This document shows, piece after piece, positions 46,101 through 56,232 of a stretch of 64,000 nt of DNA. Source of the DNA: Strongylocentrotus droebachiensis (Eukaryota; Echinodermata; Echinoidea; Camarodonta; Strongylocentrotidae); the NCBI GenBank assembly GCA_035222895.1, contig JAVYIG010000693.1, forward strand, positions 310,001 to 374,000, in the 5' to 3' direction. Below the pieces are notes generated by a model that saw only the letters and a program-made list of their open reading frames with translations, did no database searches and was not told the DNA's origin. Position numbers and translations under genes: made by a program. Positions within the stretch are counted from its first letter, which is position 1. Every line of letters begins with the position of its first letter.

Positions 46101-49100
46101 GCCCTAAAAAAAATGACATTATCTATCAAATCATAGAAATGCAGAAGAAGAAAAAGAAATTTTTAAATCTGCATCTTTTTTATTCTAAAGAAGATAATCT
46201 TTCAACATCTGATTGAATCCTATAAAACATGGGTGGCCAACCCGCGGCCTGCGAGCTCTTTTGGTGCGGCCCGCGAAGCATTGAAAAAGTAATTATAAAA
46301 AATAGTTCATAAAAGAAATGTGGGCCGCATAGCAGCGATGAAATAGGGTAAAACATTTACACACAGCTATCTCTATTTCCTTAATTTGTTTTCATCGTTC
46401 ACAACCTATTGACTCGTTACGTGGTTGATACAAAACTCCTCAAAATCACTCTTATTACATTACATTAACGACATTAAATTCACTCGCCGTGTTTATTTCA
46501 GTTTGTAATTTCCGCATGCAGTAACGTTTGTAAATATACAAATGTTGTGAATCAAAAAATATGTTTGAAATGCCATACTTTTTGTATTGAAACTTACAAC
46601 CCTTTGCTCCCGCCGTTGAATTTTCTTATGAATCTTAATCGTAAACTGGATAGTCCCCTCTCCTATACACCGCATACAATAATATGTACAATGTTCAACT
46701 AATAAAGTTAGGATATTCTTTACGCTGTGTCCTTGATTTTGTTTGAAATAACAACCAAAAATGGCATTGACTTCGAGACCTGAGGAGAAAATGAAAGTTT
46801 TTGATGAAGGCAGAAACTTTAAATCAGATTGGTCTCTGAACTATTTCTTCATGGAAGAGAAAGGGAAACTGCTTTGGCTCATTTGTCACCACAAATCACA
46901 CAAAAAGAGTAAGCCTGATTTTTTTTCCCACTGATTTTGTTGTTTGCTTGTTTGTTTTTGCAAAATTGCAGGTATGTACACATATTGCATGCGTGTGTGG
47001 GGGGGGGGGGCGATAAGACCCCTGGGGGTACTCGCATATGAGGATACACGGGGGTGTGCCGCTCTAATGGGTCACTTTTTCACAAAAAAATCCCTAAACA
47101 TGAGTCCCATAACAAAAATACCTTAAAAAATGGGTCCCTTTTTCAAAAAATTAAAATTTTTCGGGTGTTTGCCATGTAAACACCACGTAAAATACCTGAA
47201 AATTGCGGAAAATTGGTCTTTTATCGAGAAAAATGACTCAAAATGACCCCTAAGAATAGGTACATGTAGGGGTTTCGGAGCTTGAGCGGCACAACCCTGT
47301 CCATCCAAATCTGAGGGTGGGGGGAATACTACCTACGGCCCGCCAAGTTATGCCGATCGTTAACTGTGGCCTGCAAGTTTTAGAAGGTTGGCCACCCGTA
47401 ATATAAAACTACCATCATGAGCAGTGAAACGAAAATTCCAAATGTTTAAATTAATGCCGAAGTGTTAAAATAAGAGTATACATATCTCTATAGTTCACAA
47501 ATGAGGATACCATTTGAAGACACATACTCTTTTCACACTTGTTTTGCTTAGCACCGTACTTTGCTTAGCCCCGTACTATCCTTAACCCCGTACTAACTTT
47601 TTTTGCTTTTCAAACACGCTGTTTTAGTCTCATACTAAATGCCTGTCCCGGGATATCAAAATTCACGCTGTTCTCACTGCAATTTGTTAGCCCCGCCCTG
47701 GCTGTATAGCGTGAATATTCATTAGGGCATTTTCTGCAGCAAATTATTACCTTCTGCACATGGAAACTGATGACCCACCCCCTTTAAATAGACAAGTGTA
47801 AGCCAACAATGTACAGTGTATGCCTCCATGAGACACCGACATCGACTTACCCCATTCTCGTCGAAGACATCAAACACATATGAAGCAAACTTGGTGGCAT
47901 CTCCGAATGGAAAGAACTGCTTGTAAATTTCCAGGAATTCCTAGAGGAAAATAAAAGAGTGTACATATATCCATACAACTTCATTATTCCGGGATTCTAA
48001 GGTAAATGCTATTATCTTTTTAACAAAACAATGCTGAATATGAAATAATTGAAAATGTGAACAAATTACAAGCCAAATGGTCCAAAACACATTATTACTG
48101 AAAAGTTAAATTTAAACTTTACAAGAAAAAGTTCAATGGAATAACTGATAAAGACAAATTCAATTAGAAGGGGGTACAAGACAGGTGCTGTGTACACGTG
48201 TGCTGATAAAGAAAAGTCAGAGCAGCTAAAACTTGCAATCTATATAAACCTAACAAGTACATATTTAGATGTCATGCATGCTTCTTTCCCATGCAAGAGA
48301 CTTTTTATGAGTTAAAATATATAGTCGACACCAGGGACCTGCTTCACAAAGCCTTTTTCAATGACAAATGACAAAAATCAGTTACAAATCTGCTGATAAC
48401 CAATCAAAAACAAGGATTTCTGTGGCCTATAACATAGACTGTCATTTGTCACTGATGACAAGTTTTGTGAAACAGGTCCCAGATCACATGTATCAGAAGT
48501 CAGAATACTGGTTGAAGACAGCACCTATTATAATACATTTTATCAAGTCTTGGGTAAGCTCCTTGCCTTTAATGTGGTCTACAGCATTCAGATGATGGAA
48601 TACACTCTACAAATTTGATTTCTTTTTTTTCTACTTACTTGTCTATTCAGGGTTCCATTTGGACAATCTCTTGTAAACCCTTCATGCCTATAATACAAAA
48701 AAAAGAAACAAGATTTCAAAGGTGAGATATCACTACCATAGGGCTTGATCAAAAAGCCACCCTAACAATTGAAGAGTTAATTCCAAAAGGAGCTTAATCC
48801 ATTTGTGTAACTTCAGAAAGAAAAAAAAAAAAAGATTTTGTACATGCGTCTATGGAAAAGTGATATTAGAAGGTGCCTTTTTTTCATAATTGCTACAAAA
48901 ATGTAGGTACCCGGTAAATACTTTTATTGAAAGACGGGTTCTGAACAATGTTCTGATATCAATAACTCAATTTTCATCAAAGGTGGATTTAGCTCCTTTT
49001 GGAATTACACTCTTCAATTATTGAGTGGATGTGCTGTATGGACACAAGAAAAAACCATTAAGAGACTGACTCCTTTCTTTTTCGGACAAAGTATTTTTTC

Positions 49101-50442
49101 AAATTTCGTTCCCATGTCTGGAATTTTTTCAACTAAATTTCCAGTTTTCCCTAACTTTCAGGATAATTAGGAACCCAGCAGTTTACTGTTGGTCAGGAAG
49201 GAGATATATACACATACAAGTAGTTATTATACTATAAAAAAAAACTCAAATTGGTAATTTGTACGTGTACACAAGTATATCACAATAACCTTCATTTATG
49301 TTGTTCATAACATATTTTCATTTTCTTCCAAGGAAAGAAATTATACTTTAAAAACTTGGTATATAAAATGCTTTAGAAGCTGGTGTCATAACATCTAGAA
49401 TATTTCTCTGGTAAATATACAGTGGTACCTTCCTCATTCCTCAACTCATAAATAACTGATGATATTCTAAGATTTTACAAGAAAAAAGCTTTTGATAAAA
49501 TAAAATATTAGATAATTCTATCTTTTATTTTCTTCATGTTGGTCTTTGAATGATTTTTAATTCTACTCACCATTGTCTAATCTCTTTCTCGCTGACTGTG
49601 GAAAAAATGTTACAAGGAAATACAGATTTAGTTTAAAATAAGTCTGAAATAATATCTTTCAACAGTTATATGTTTGATATGGCATATAGAGCCAATTCAT
49701 TGCTTTGTGACGATTTACATTCACCTAAAATTTAATGTAATTATGATAATATAGTTGGGAGAATTAAGAAACCGATCACATCAGTATTTCTCAATTTTTA
49801 TCATTCGTAATGGTCTGTTTTCACTCAAAACTTCAGATTATCTTTAATTGTACATCTAGCATTGAAGTCACTACCTAAGCACCATTTTCTCTCACCTTAA
49901 CAATGATACCAAGTCCCTTATAACATTTATAATTGTTACAAATGATGTGAATGTGATGTAAGTAAATCTAAAGCATTGTAAACGATAATCATTTAGAAGC
50001 TTCAAGTGAAAGATATAAATTTTTTTCTTTAACACGCTCAACAGAAATCCCAAACTCACTGTTTTTCAAAAAAGAAAAGAAAAACAAAACAGATTATAAA
50101 ACCTGAACCCCTTCCAGAACTGTGTACTGTACAAAAGTGTGCATCTTATAACCTGAAATATTAATTTGCATTGAATTTGACTTCAAATTGTAGTTGACTA
50201 GCAGATACATATATACATGTAGCAACATTTAAAAAAGCATTACGGGTAATTAAATTAATGCAAGGTTAACTACAATTGAAGGCAAAATTACTGGAGGTGT
50301 GAGCAATCTTCAAAAGAGGCAGAAATAAACGGAAGAAGCAAAAAAAGAAGAAAAAGAAGAAGAAAGCAGATGACTTACAGTGTGTGGTTTCTGCCAAGTT
50401 ATCAAGATTGGTCTTAGCTAGTTTACTGGTCTGCTTTCCCAT
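43034..50442 (-). CDS. NCS1: Neuronal calcium sensor 1 / frequenin (7 coding exons)
   Basis: Joining 50442-50379, 49595-49571, 48687-48639, 47940-47851, 45037-44959, 44245-44079 and 43132-43034 gives 190 residues, exactly the length of NCS-1 in other animals, with all phases consistent. It starts MGKQTSK, an N-myristoylation signal (Gly2, Ser6). EF1 is the degenerate RDCPNG hand typical of the family. EF2 (residues 73-84), EF3 (109-120, [12 protein letters not shown]) and EF4 (157-168) follow, then [13 protein letters not shown]. Family hallmarks: [47 protein letters not shown]-1 is a myristoylated Ca2+ sensor at Golgi and plasma membranes that regulates phosphatidylinositol 4-kinase, GPCR kinases and exocytosis. 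Odd: EF2 has Glu and EF4 has Asn where the loop normally has Gly at position 6. A MITE abuts the exon 6 donor. Confidence 0.96.
43505..43644 (-). mobile_element. SINE family B, head-containing fragment
   Basis: Contains the tRNA-like head in inverse (GGATCCACAGTCCAGTAACA, ATCCACTAGACCAAGACACC) and the GTGGCAAATGTAGATAAATG body, but not the (TTA)n tail. Confidence 0.78.
43657..43866 (-). mobile_element. tRNA-derived SINE, family A, copy 3
   Basis: Matches copies 1 and 2: TTTTACCTGACTGCTAATAA, GGATTAATGCCTTACCAAAG and tRNA head CGATGGCTCAGTGGTAGAGC in inverse. A TTTG tetranucleotide tail lies at its 3' end. Confidence 0.85.
43903..44075. mobile_element. TA-flanked MITE at the NCS-1 exon 6 splice donor
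   Basis: Ends CAGTGAAACCTGTCTATAAA / reverse of CCCTAAAGCAGGTTTGACTG, with inverted GACCACC and repeated GTGGTCTTTA/GTAGACAGGTGGTC words. TA duplications lie at 43,901-43,902 and 44,076-44,077. The right-hand TA begins one base into the intron, so the 5' splice site GTACAG is host G plus TA plus element CAG. Confidence 0.88.
44079..44245 (-). CDS. NCS1: NCS-1 exon 6 (EF3)
   Basis: 167 nt, acceptor CGTTTCAG, donor AAG|GTACAG. Encodes [19 protein letters not shown], the helix [17 protein letters not shown] and [15 protein letters not shown]. The donor T (and following A) is the TA target site of an adjacent MITE. Confidence 0.95.
44279..44612. repeat. Tandem duplication, ~198-bp period, in NCS-1 intron 5
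   Basis: GATCACATATTGTTTTTCAA and GATCACATAATTGTTCTTTAA start two copies that share AATTGGCAACAATAATATTT, GCTAGAATGA.AGAATATAATG and GCAATGTCTTTGAAAACAAT. Confidence 0.85.
44959..45037 (-). CDS. NCS1: NCS-1 exon 5 (EF2 C-half)
   Basis: 79 nt, acceptor TTTAACCAG, donor AATT|GTAAGT. Encodes [20 protein letters not shown] and IDEKLN. Residue 102 is Asn (Arg in human, Gln in fly frequenin). Confidence 0.93.
46228..47400. mobile_element. hAT-type DNA transposon remnant
   Basis: Ends CATGGGTGGCCAACCCGCGG / GGTTGGCCACCCGTA, flanked by near-identical 8-mers CTATAAAA (46,220-46,227) and ATATAAAA (47,401-47,408). CAGGGGTGGCCAAC-type ends with 8-bp duplications are diagnostic of hAT elements. Contains a transposase N-terminal remnant and, further right, an unrelated-looking segment with G-runs. 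Most of the transposase is deleted. Confidence 0.82.
46761..46934 (+). pseudogene. Transposase N-terminal remnant (GTF2IRD2/ZBED-like hAT)
   Basis: 58 codons: [20 protein letters not shown], then [21 protein letters not shown], then stop. The W..NYFF.E..GK...C pattern is that of hAT transposases related to GTF2IRD2, but only one Cys of the expected zinc-finger pair is present ([10 protein letters not shown]) and the catalytic domain is missing. Confidence 0.6.
47851..47940 (-). CDS. NCS1: NCS-1 exon 4 (EF1/EF2 region)
   Basis: 90 nt, 30 codons, phase 0 both ends. Acceptor CCTCTAG, donor GGG|GTAAGT. Encodes [20 protein letters not shown] and [10 protein letters not shown]. Confidence 0.95.
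48331..48480. mobile_element. MITE (TTTCACAAAACTTGTCATC family), copy 3
   Basis: Ends CCAGGGACCTGCTTCACAAA / TTTTGTGAAACAGGTCCC, with internal ATGACAAATGACAAAAATCA as in copy 2. Confidence 0.84.
48639..48687 (-). CDS. NCS1: NCS-1 exon 3 (EF1)
   Basis: 49 nt, acceptor TATTATAG, donor ACAA|GTAAGT. Encodes [16 protein letters not shown]; the CPNG sequence makes EF1 unable to bind Ca2+ in this family. Confidence 0.93.
48757..49029. mobile_element. Foldback MITE in NCS-1 intron 2
   Basis: CCACCCTAACAATTGAAGAG then AATTCCAAAAGGAGCTTAAT at the left mirror TAGCTCCTTTTGGAATTACA and CTCTTCAATTATTGAGTGG at the right. Confidence 0.72.
49571..49595 (-). CDS. NCS1: NCS-1 exon 2 (25-nt microexon)
   Basis: Acceptor TTTTTTCCACAG, donor AATG|GTGAGT. 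Encodes (F)SEKEIRQ(W), matching FTEKEVQQW of vertebrate NCS-1. The phase requires both neighbours as assigned. Confidence 0.92.
49600..50378. other. NCS-1 intron 1, nothing recognised
   Basis: AT-rich with a GAAGAAAAAG-type purine run just 5' of the exon 1 donor. No repeat or gene seen. Confidence 0.4.
50379..50442 (-). CDS. NCS1: NCS-1 exon 1 (start, myristoylation signal)
   Basis: ATG at 50,442 with [20 protein letters not shown]; donor CACT|GTAAGT. Upstream GTAGCTGGACTCTTGACA provides A at -3 (ACAATGG). Confidence 0.94.
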
Positions 50443-50456
50443 TGTCAAGAGTCCAG
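50443..50456 (-). other. NCS-1 5' UTR segment after a probable UTR intron
   Basis: On the minus strand TTTCTTTCTTTCTACTTGTAG immediately precedes CTGGACTCTTGACAATG, a strong polypyrimidine/AG acceptor 14 nt before the start codon, implying at least one untranslated upstream exon. Candidate donors are CTT|GTAAGT near 50,631 and TTG|GTGAGA near 51,238; neither is decided. Confidence 0.5.
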
Positions 50457-50699
50457 CTACAAGTAGAAAGAAAGAAAGAAAAAACAGATTTAAAAAATGC
50501 AAACAATGATGTATGTTGTTACTTGTGTCCATATATGTATGGTAAAAGAACATGGTATGCTAATTAAAACACAAGCCAAACTCTCTCACATGGTGCACCC
50601 ACAAGCCTACCATGCAAGCCGACACTTACAAGCAGCATCTAACAAGCCAAACTGTTACAATCATATATGTAGAAAATATGAAAATATGAATTATTTCAT

Positions 50700-52189
50700 T
50701 TCAAACTTCAAATACACATCCCAATAAAGCTAATCAAGCTTTGAAATGATTATTAAAGAGAAATATACAAGCAATATATTAGCAAGTAATGGCGGCTTTT
50801 CGCACCCAGTTTCATGCTATAGAATTTGGTAAACCAACTTCCGGTATGACAAAATTGTCTTTAATTTGTAATTGTCTTTCAGTTTCTTCCAACTAATTTC
50901 CCCAAATATTTCAAGATACAAGTTGATTTTTTATGATGCAATCACAGGCCTAAAGTACATTAATCTTTGTTTGAAAAATGATGAATATTGAGTCGTTTTA
51001 AAAGCAACACGTACCAAAATGAATATATGGAGATATATCAAGCTGCGTGACACTTCAAAGCGTACAACTACATGTAATGATACTATAAAAATTGCCACCT
51101 CATTAACTCTTGAGAAAACACACACAACAGCTCAGAATCATCTAACAAAACAACTCCCCGGAGACAATTCCAGAAGATAACGATCCCATCAAGATCAAGA
51201 AGCTAAACAAATAACAAACATTTTATAGTTATTTTATCTCACCAAATGTGCAAATGTCTTCCTCACATAATAAGACCAATGAAACGATGAGGTACTGTTT
51301 CTTCTCGTCACAACAAATCGGAGCAATACAACTACAAGACGACTGATAAAGCCAATATGTTCTGCAAAGTACAGGTAACTGTTGTATGTGCTGCACTATA
51401 CAGCAGGGGTAAAAGCTTGCGGACAATATTGAAATGACACAATAGGGTTCCGCAGTAGCAGCCAGATGGACAATTGTCTTCTGATCAATTGGTTTGCTTT
51501 ACGGATGAGATAGCAGACAATGGTTGCTTAAGACTGCTCTGTGAAGCGAATGGATCTTCTCAAGTATGTGGGTACAGAGTACAGAAGACAGTGAGGTTGG
51601 CTTCATGCTTCACTACCCCAGCTTTCTGTATCCAAGATACATGTATGAGGGAGGGGGTAAGTCCTTATTTGCATACATGAATTATTCATGAGTGATGTGT
51701 TTGTAAATTCATGACTCCTCGAGTACAGACATTACATAACCTGGATTACAGATCTACAGTATGAATTTTCTAATGAACAAAAAGATTGGTAGAACCGAGA
51801 TTGGAGTGTGAAGACTACATGTACATGTAAAACTACTACCAGTACTTCTCTTCATCTTTCTATAAAAGGAATAGTTTACAATCCAGACTCAGTTTAACTT
51901 ATTTTGATTAAAGGAAACAGTAATATACCATGTAATTGTGTCTGGAAAGTGGAAGGAAAGCAACACAATTTGTGGACTAAAACAAAACAAATATCAGAAT
52001 CATTTAGGATGTCTACAGTATGTTCTTCCTTGTGATAATTATTTCAATCAATTATTTCAATCAATCATTTCAATCATTCTTTCTCCAAAACAAAACAGTT
52101 CCTTCTTTTTCTTGTTTTCTCTCCTTTCTCATCTCTTATAAAATAATACATAAAGAGTAACAAGAGCAAAAAGAAATGTTTATAAGACA
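50700..52189. other. Upstream region of NCS-1, no coding exon
   Basis: Probably includes untranslated exon(s) and promoter of NCS-1 on the minus strand. No element could be fixed. Confidence 0.35.
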
Positions 52190-52644
52190 AGGGGGGGGGG
52201 TGTTTCACAAATATCCTAATTCGAACTTAACTCTTAGTTGGACATTATGGAGAGCCATTTGTAGCCTTAAAATGAATATAATCAAGAGCAAAATTTCAAA
52301 AAGTATTTTTGACTTTTCAGAAATCTCACATCAAAAACATGAAATCTCCCATGATAATAGAAAATATAAATGATTTGAATCAACATTTTAGGCCTTTTAA
52401 AATAACTTTTACAAACATTTTCAAAGATGCTAACGACTTTCCATTATTGTAATTGTTAAGTCCAACTTAGAGTAATGCTACGGTCACAAATGTTTGTACG
52501 AACAATAATTTTGTACAAATCTTCCTGTTTTTCCATTGTCTTCCCGAATTTCTATTGTCTGAAAATCGTTAGTACGGCGTTCGTAGCAGTTCGTAATGGC
52601 ATTTGTGACCAAGGCTTTAAGTTCGATTTGTGAAACGCCCCCCA
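52190..52644. mobile_element. MITE (CTGGGGGGTGTT family), copy 2, with nested insertion
   Basis: GGGGTGTTTCACAAATATCC ... TTTGTGAAACGCCCCCCAG; body shares GAGAGCCATTTGTAGCCTTA and AACATGAAATC with 29,548-29,863. Interrupted at about 52,473-52,620 by another element. Confidence 0.8.
52476..52617. mobile_element. Nested MITE with TAA flanks
   Basis: Inverted ACGGTCACAAATG / CATTTGTGACC ends, flanked by TAA at 52,473-52,475 and 52,618-52,620. A 3-bp TAA duplication fits Harbinger/PIF-type insertion. It splits the AACTTAGAG...AAGTTCG arm of the host MITE. Confidence 0.7.
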
Positions 52645-52893
52645 GAATGGAAAGAAAATGATCCAAAGTCAATCAAAGATCAGCAGTGAGAGCTAGGAAT
52701 GGAGACTGGACTGCTGAGACGGAATTATTCTTTCTGAAACTTGGCCTTGGGTATGATTTTATAAAATATGAATACATGTACTCTCACTGGGATAGCAATG
52801 TGAACTTTCATTACAATTTACAATGGCAATATGCAATTTCATTACGGTCAATTATTTCTTTGGCTCTTGAAATGCCAGTTTATCATGAAACCA

Positions 52894-53031
52894 GGGGGCC
52901 GTTTCTTGAAACTGTCTTAAGTCTAACTTCTTGGACATCCCATTGAAACTTGTGTTATAGAATTAACACACACACACGTTTCTATGGGATGTCCACGAAC
53001 TGATAGAAATGACGGTTTTGAGAAACTGGCC
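52894..53031. mobile_element. Small inverted-repeat element
   Basis: GGGGGCCGTTTCTTGAAAC / reverse of GTTTTGAGAAACTGGCC, with inverted TGGACATCCCATTGAAAC and TCTATGGGATGTCCA inside. Related GACATCCCATTG words occur at 15,917 and 16,834. Confidence 0.7.
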
Positions 53032-53470
53032 GAAGTTGAAACATCAATTGATACAAACCAAACCAAAACACAACAAATTAAACTCTCCACACCCTTACAA
53101 GTTCATGATGTCATATGAAATTATATCCCCTACATTTATCTTACAAATAATTACCAGTAACTTCTAATATTTTGCCCAAAATTTTATGAAAATACATGTA
53201 ATACATGTAAGAGTAGAGATTTTAGTGCCTTTTCCACTGGTTACAGAGCACCTTCCCGCTTTGAGATGGCATCCATGGGTCAGTGTTTTCAGAGTTAAAA
53301 CACAGTTACCCAAATACTGAAATTCTGTGTACTTTTTAATACTTGTCACACATGTGTAATTGGTCATATAATCTTTGTCAACGGGGTTAAATCCATGTAT
53401 CTTTACATCTGGAAATATGACATTCTGGAATTACAATCATGAATCTTGAATTACAATTATAATCATATAC

Positions 53471-54830
53471 GTCATTTTTACGGTAAAGGGTGTAACTTTG
53501 AAATTTGGACATTTTTGTCTCTAGTGATCTCATAAAGCTACAGAATTCAAAGATATTTTGGCATATGAGTAACCTACTTGGGTGCTACCTTGGGTAGCAT
53601 AAACTTCTTCAGGGATTACTTCGTTAAATTTTGGCAGGCACATAAGTACCCTAAATGTGACCCTTTTGATGTACACAAAATACATAGACATTTTTGTAAA
53701 GCCCTGCATTTTTTTCAGGAACAGTGAGGATTGTTTTTGTTATGCAGAATGTGAAGTTAGATGTTCAATGTAAAGGGCCAAAAAAGTTTAAACTGTGACG
53801 GCTCCTCTATTTTTGAGAACAGAGTGTTGTTATTTGTCGTTTCGGAGACTTCATTTTCCGTTAACAATAGATAACAAACTTCATGGGAAGAGCTCTGGTT
53901 TGAAAAGTGCTTTCTACCATTTCATTTGTTCTTGATATAAACACTTGATATCTATACTTCCAACTAATGACAAAATTTGTCTGATCATGTTGCTTGTAAG
54001 AATTTTTTAAAAGCTTGATTGAGTCGAGCCATTTTTCTGTTAGCTGAATTGAAGCCTCCGAAACAAACTATTCAGACAGCTTGTACAAATATGAATATAG
54101 GAACTTATCCAATCATTATATCAAATTGTAGCATTAGGACCCCTAAATCACTTGTCAATAAATAGCTGAGATATTCCCCACTGTTAAAGAATAACAGACA
54201 ATACAAACTTTCCGTTAGCACTTGAAGCCTCCGAAACACTTGAAGCCTCCGAAACAGCAAAAAGATTATTTTTCATTTTTTAAATACCTAGACCAATGTG
54301 TTTCATGTTAAATCTGGATGGCAATCATATGTTAGGATGTGCAGGCTCCCTTGAAGTTGAAAGTAAATAGATATCCAGTTAATTTTTTTCAAGACTTACT
54401 AATAACCAAAAAAACTTGTTTCGGAGGCTTCAAACTGTAGTTAACACCATATTTTTGGCTATTGTGGTTTTATAGATAGGGGTTTGTTTACAGTTTTCCT
54501 ATTTTATGTTTGGTTTTGGTCTAATAAAGTACAGGAATGTGTTAGATGTTATTGGCTTTTTATATTTTTAATGATTTACAAGTAGTCAGTATTTCAGAAA
54601 GAAATTTTACACCAGTAATAGGAGTATTCACCTGTTTCAAACCTTGATAATGTAAGAATCATTCACCAAATAATAAAAAAGTTAATACATATAAATCTTC
54701 CAAGCTTTATGAATATTTTAATATATACATGTAAAGTATTAAAATGAATCACTATATTTTCCCAAATTATAAGACATCCATAATATTTATCTAATTTGTT
54801 TCGGAGGCTTCATTTAGTGTTAACCACATG
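53471..54830. repeat. Left GAAGCCTCCGAAACA cluster
   Basis: Six copies of the 15-mer (one or two mismatches allowed) at 53,838, 54,051, 54,224, 54,242, 54,417 and 54,797, in both orientations, most with a GTTAAC or GTTAGC word 2-10 bp from the GAAG side. The left edge GTCATTTTTACGGTAAAGGG plus TGTAACTTT recurs inverted at about 61,767-61,795. Confidence 0.8.
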
Positions 54831-54979
54831 TATCATGCTCTTTGCCAACCCCTTAGGATCAAATGGCATAGGCCATGCCATCCAAGGACCATTTGTAACA
54901 GTAGGAGAGAAATTTGGTGGGCAAAGAACCCTCTAGAAATGTTAGGGAAGCAGTGTGTACAACCCCTTTTAAGACAATG

Positions 54980-55222
54980 GAATAATAATAACAATATTCG
55001 GTTCTTGTGTAGCACATATTGAACGTCTCTATGCGCTTCCAAATTTGGAAATTATTACCCCGGCTTTAGCATGGCTTCCATTACGGCGCTTAAGCATTTC
55101 AAGGAATTAATTCCTGCCAGGTACCCAATTTACCTCACCTGGGTCGAGTGTGGCAAATGTAGATTAATGTCTTGCCAAAGGACATTAGTGCCGCGGCAGG
55201 ACTCGAACTGCGGACCTTGTCC
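54980..55222 (-). mobile_element. SINE family B, near-full copy
   Basis: (ATA)n tail, GGTTCTTGTGTAGCACATAT, CCCGGCTTTAGCATGGC, TCACCTGGGTCGAGTGTGGC, ACATTAGTGCCGCGGCAGGA and B box in inverse; ends at CGGACCTTGTCC without the first part of the tRNA head. Confidence 0.85.
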
Positions 55223-55459
55223 ACAACAATAGACCATGAAGATCATGAAGATATTGACAAGGTTACAGCAACATGTGCTAGCAACATCTGATACTAGATA
55301 GCATCTCTTCGAGACGGGCATGAACACTGAAGACAGTTCTCTCATTTCCTTACTGTTATCCACAAGAATATAGAGGTAAGAACTGTATATTTTGTCTAGT
55401 GCTGTAACATCACGGATATCTCCAATTCCGTTTAACCGCCAGTCAAAACCGGACGGTTT

Positions 55460-55526
55460 TCGGTTAAACGATTTTTTTTTTTTTTTTTAATTTAAAAAAT
55501 AAATTTAAAAAAAAAAAAAAAAAAAA

Positions 55527-55559
<33 letters not shown>

Positions 55560-56045
55560 TTTTTTTTTGGCGGGAAGGACTTTCAATTAACTGCGAGGTG
55601 CATTTGAAGGCGCCGATTTGTGCTTGTGAACTTGTCACAAATAGTAAAAATTTCGTTTTTAGAAGAATTGTAAGATCATTAATGTACATTAAAAACAGTA
55701 GAGAACTTAGGATAGAACCTTGTAGTATACGCGGTGTGTAAAAGTTGGATGAATTATTATTATAAAATACATATTAATTGAGATCTATTACAAAGATTAC
55801 TTTCAAACCAAGATGACAGACAAACTGAAGTGTTGTTCTAGTTTCAGAGTGGTGAGTCAACACACAGATAACTGAGCTGGGAGACATTGCCAGACATAGT
55901 GCCAGGTGGAGGGGCATAAATCGAAACTCTAAAAAAAAAAATTAAAAAAAAAAAAAATTTATAAACAACGGTAAAACGAAACCGTCTAATTGAAAACGGA
56001 ATCCGCCATGGGCGGTCGGATACCGGACGGTTAAACGTTTGACTA
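55460..56045. repeat. Segment bounded by inverted GGTTTTCGGTTAAACG-like ends with poly-A/T tracts
   Basis: TTCCGTTTAACCGCCAGTCA / CGGACGGTTTTCGGTTAAAC near 55,425-55,470 is mirrored by AACGGTAAAACGAAACCGTC and CGGTCGGATACCGGACGGTT near 55,968-56,035. Long A and T runs lie inside. Probably a hAT-like non-autonomous element (about 55,423-56,050). Confidence 0.5.
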
Positions 56046-56232
56046 CAGCACTAATTTTGTCCTTAAATTACTTGACTTGTACTTTTTTTTTAATGGGTTA
56101 TTATAATGGAACTGATGTGTGAAAGTTTTTAAAGTTTAGATTTGTCACTAAAAATATAGTGAGGCCTAGTTACGATATGTATTGTACATTGTACATGTAC
56201 CTTTATCATAATCAATGTGTGTGGTTTTAAAG

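Noticed and set aside
52686-52946. 86-codon plus-strand frame with aromatic-rich sequence
   Set aside because: Overlaps a small inverted-repeat element and lacks splice or homology support.
54828-54935. Exon-like frame MLFANPLGSNGIGHAIQGPF
   Set aside because: Protein-like in one frame but has no acceptable donor in phase with 57,146 and adjoins repeat sequence; left unassigned.
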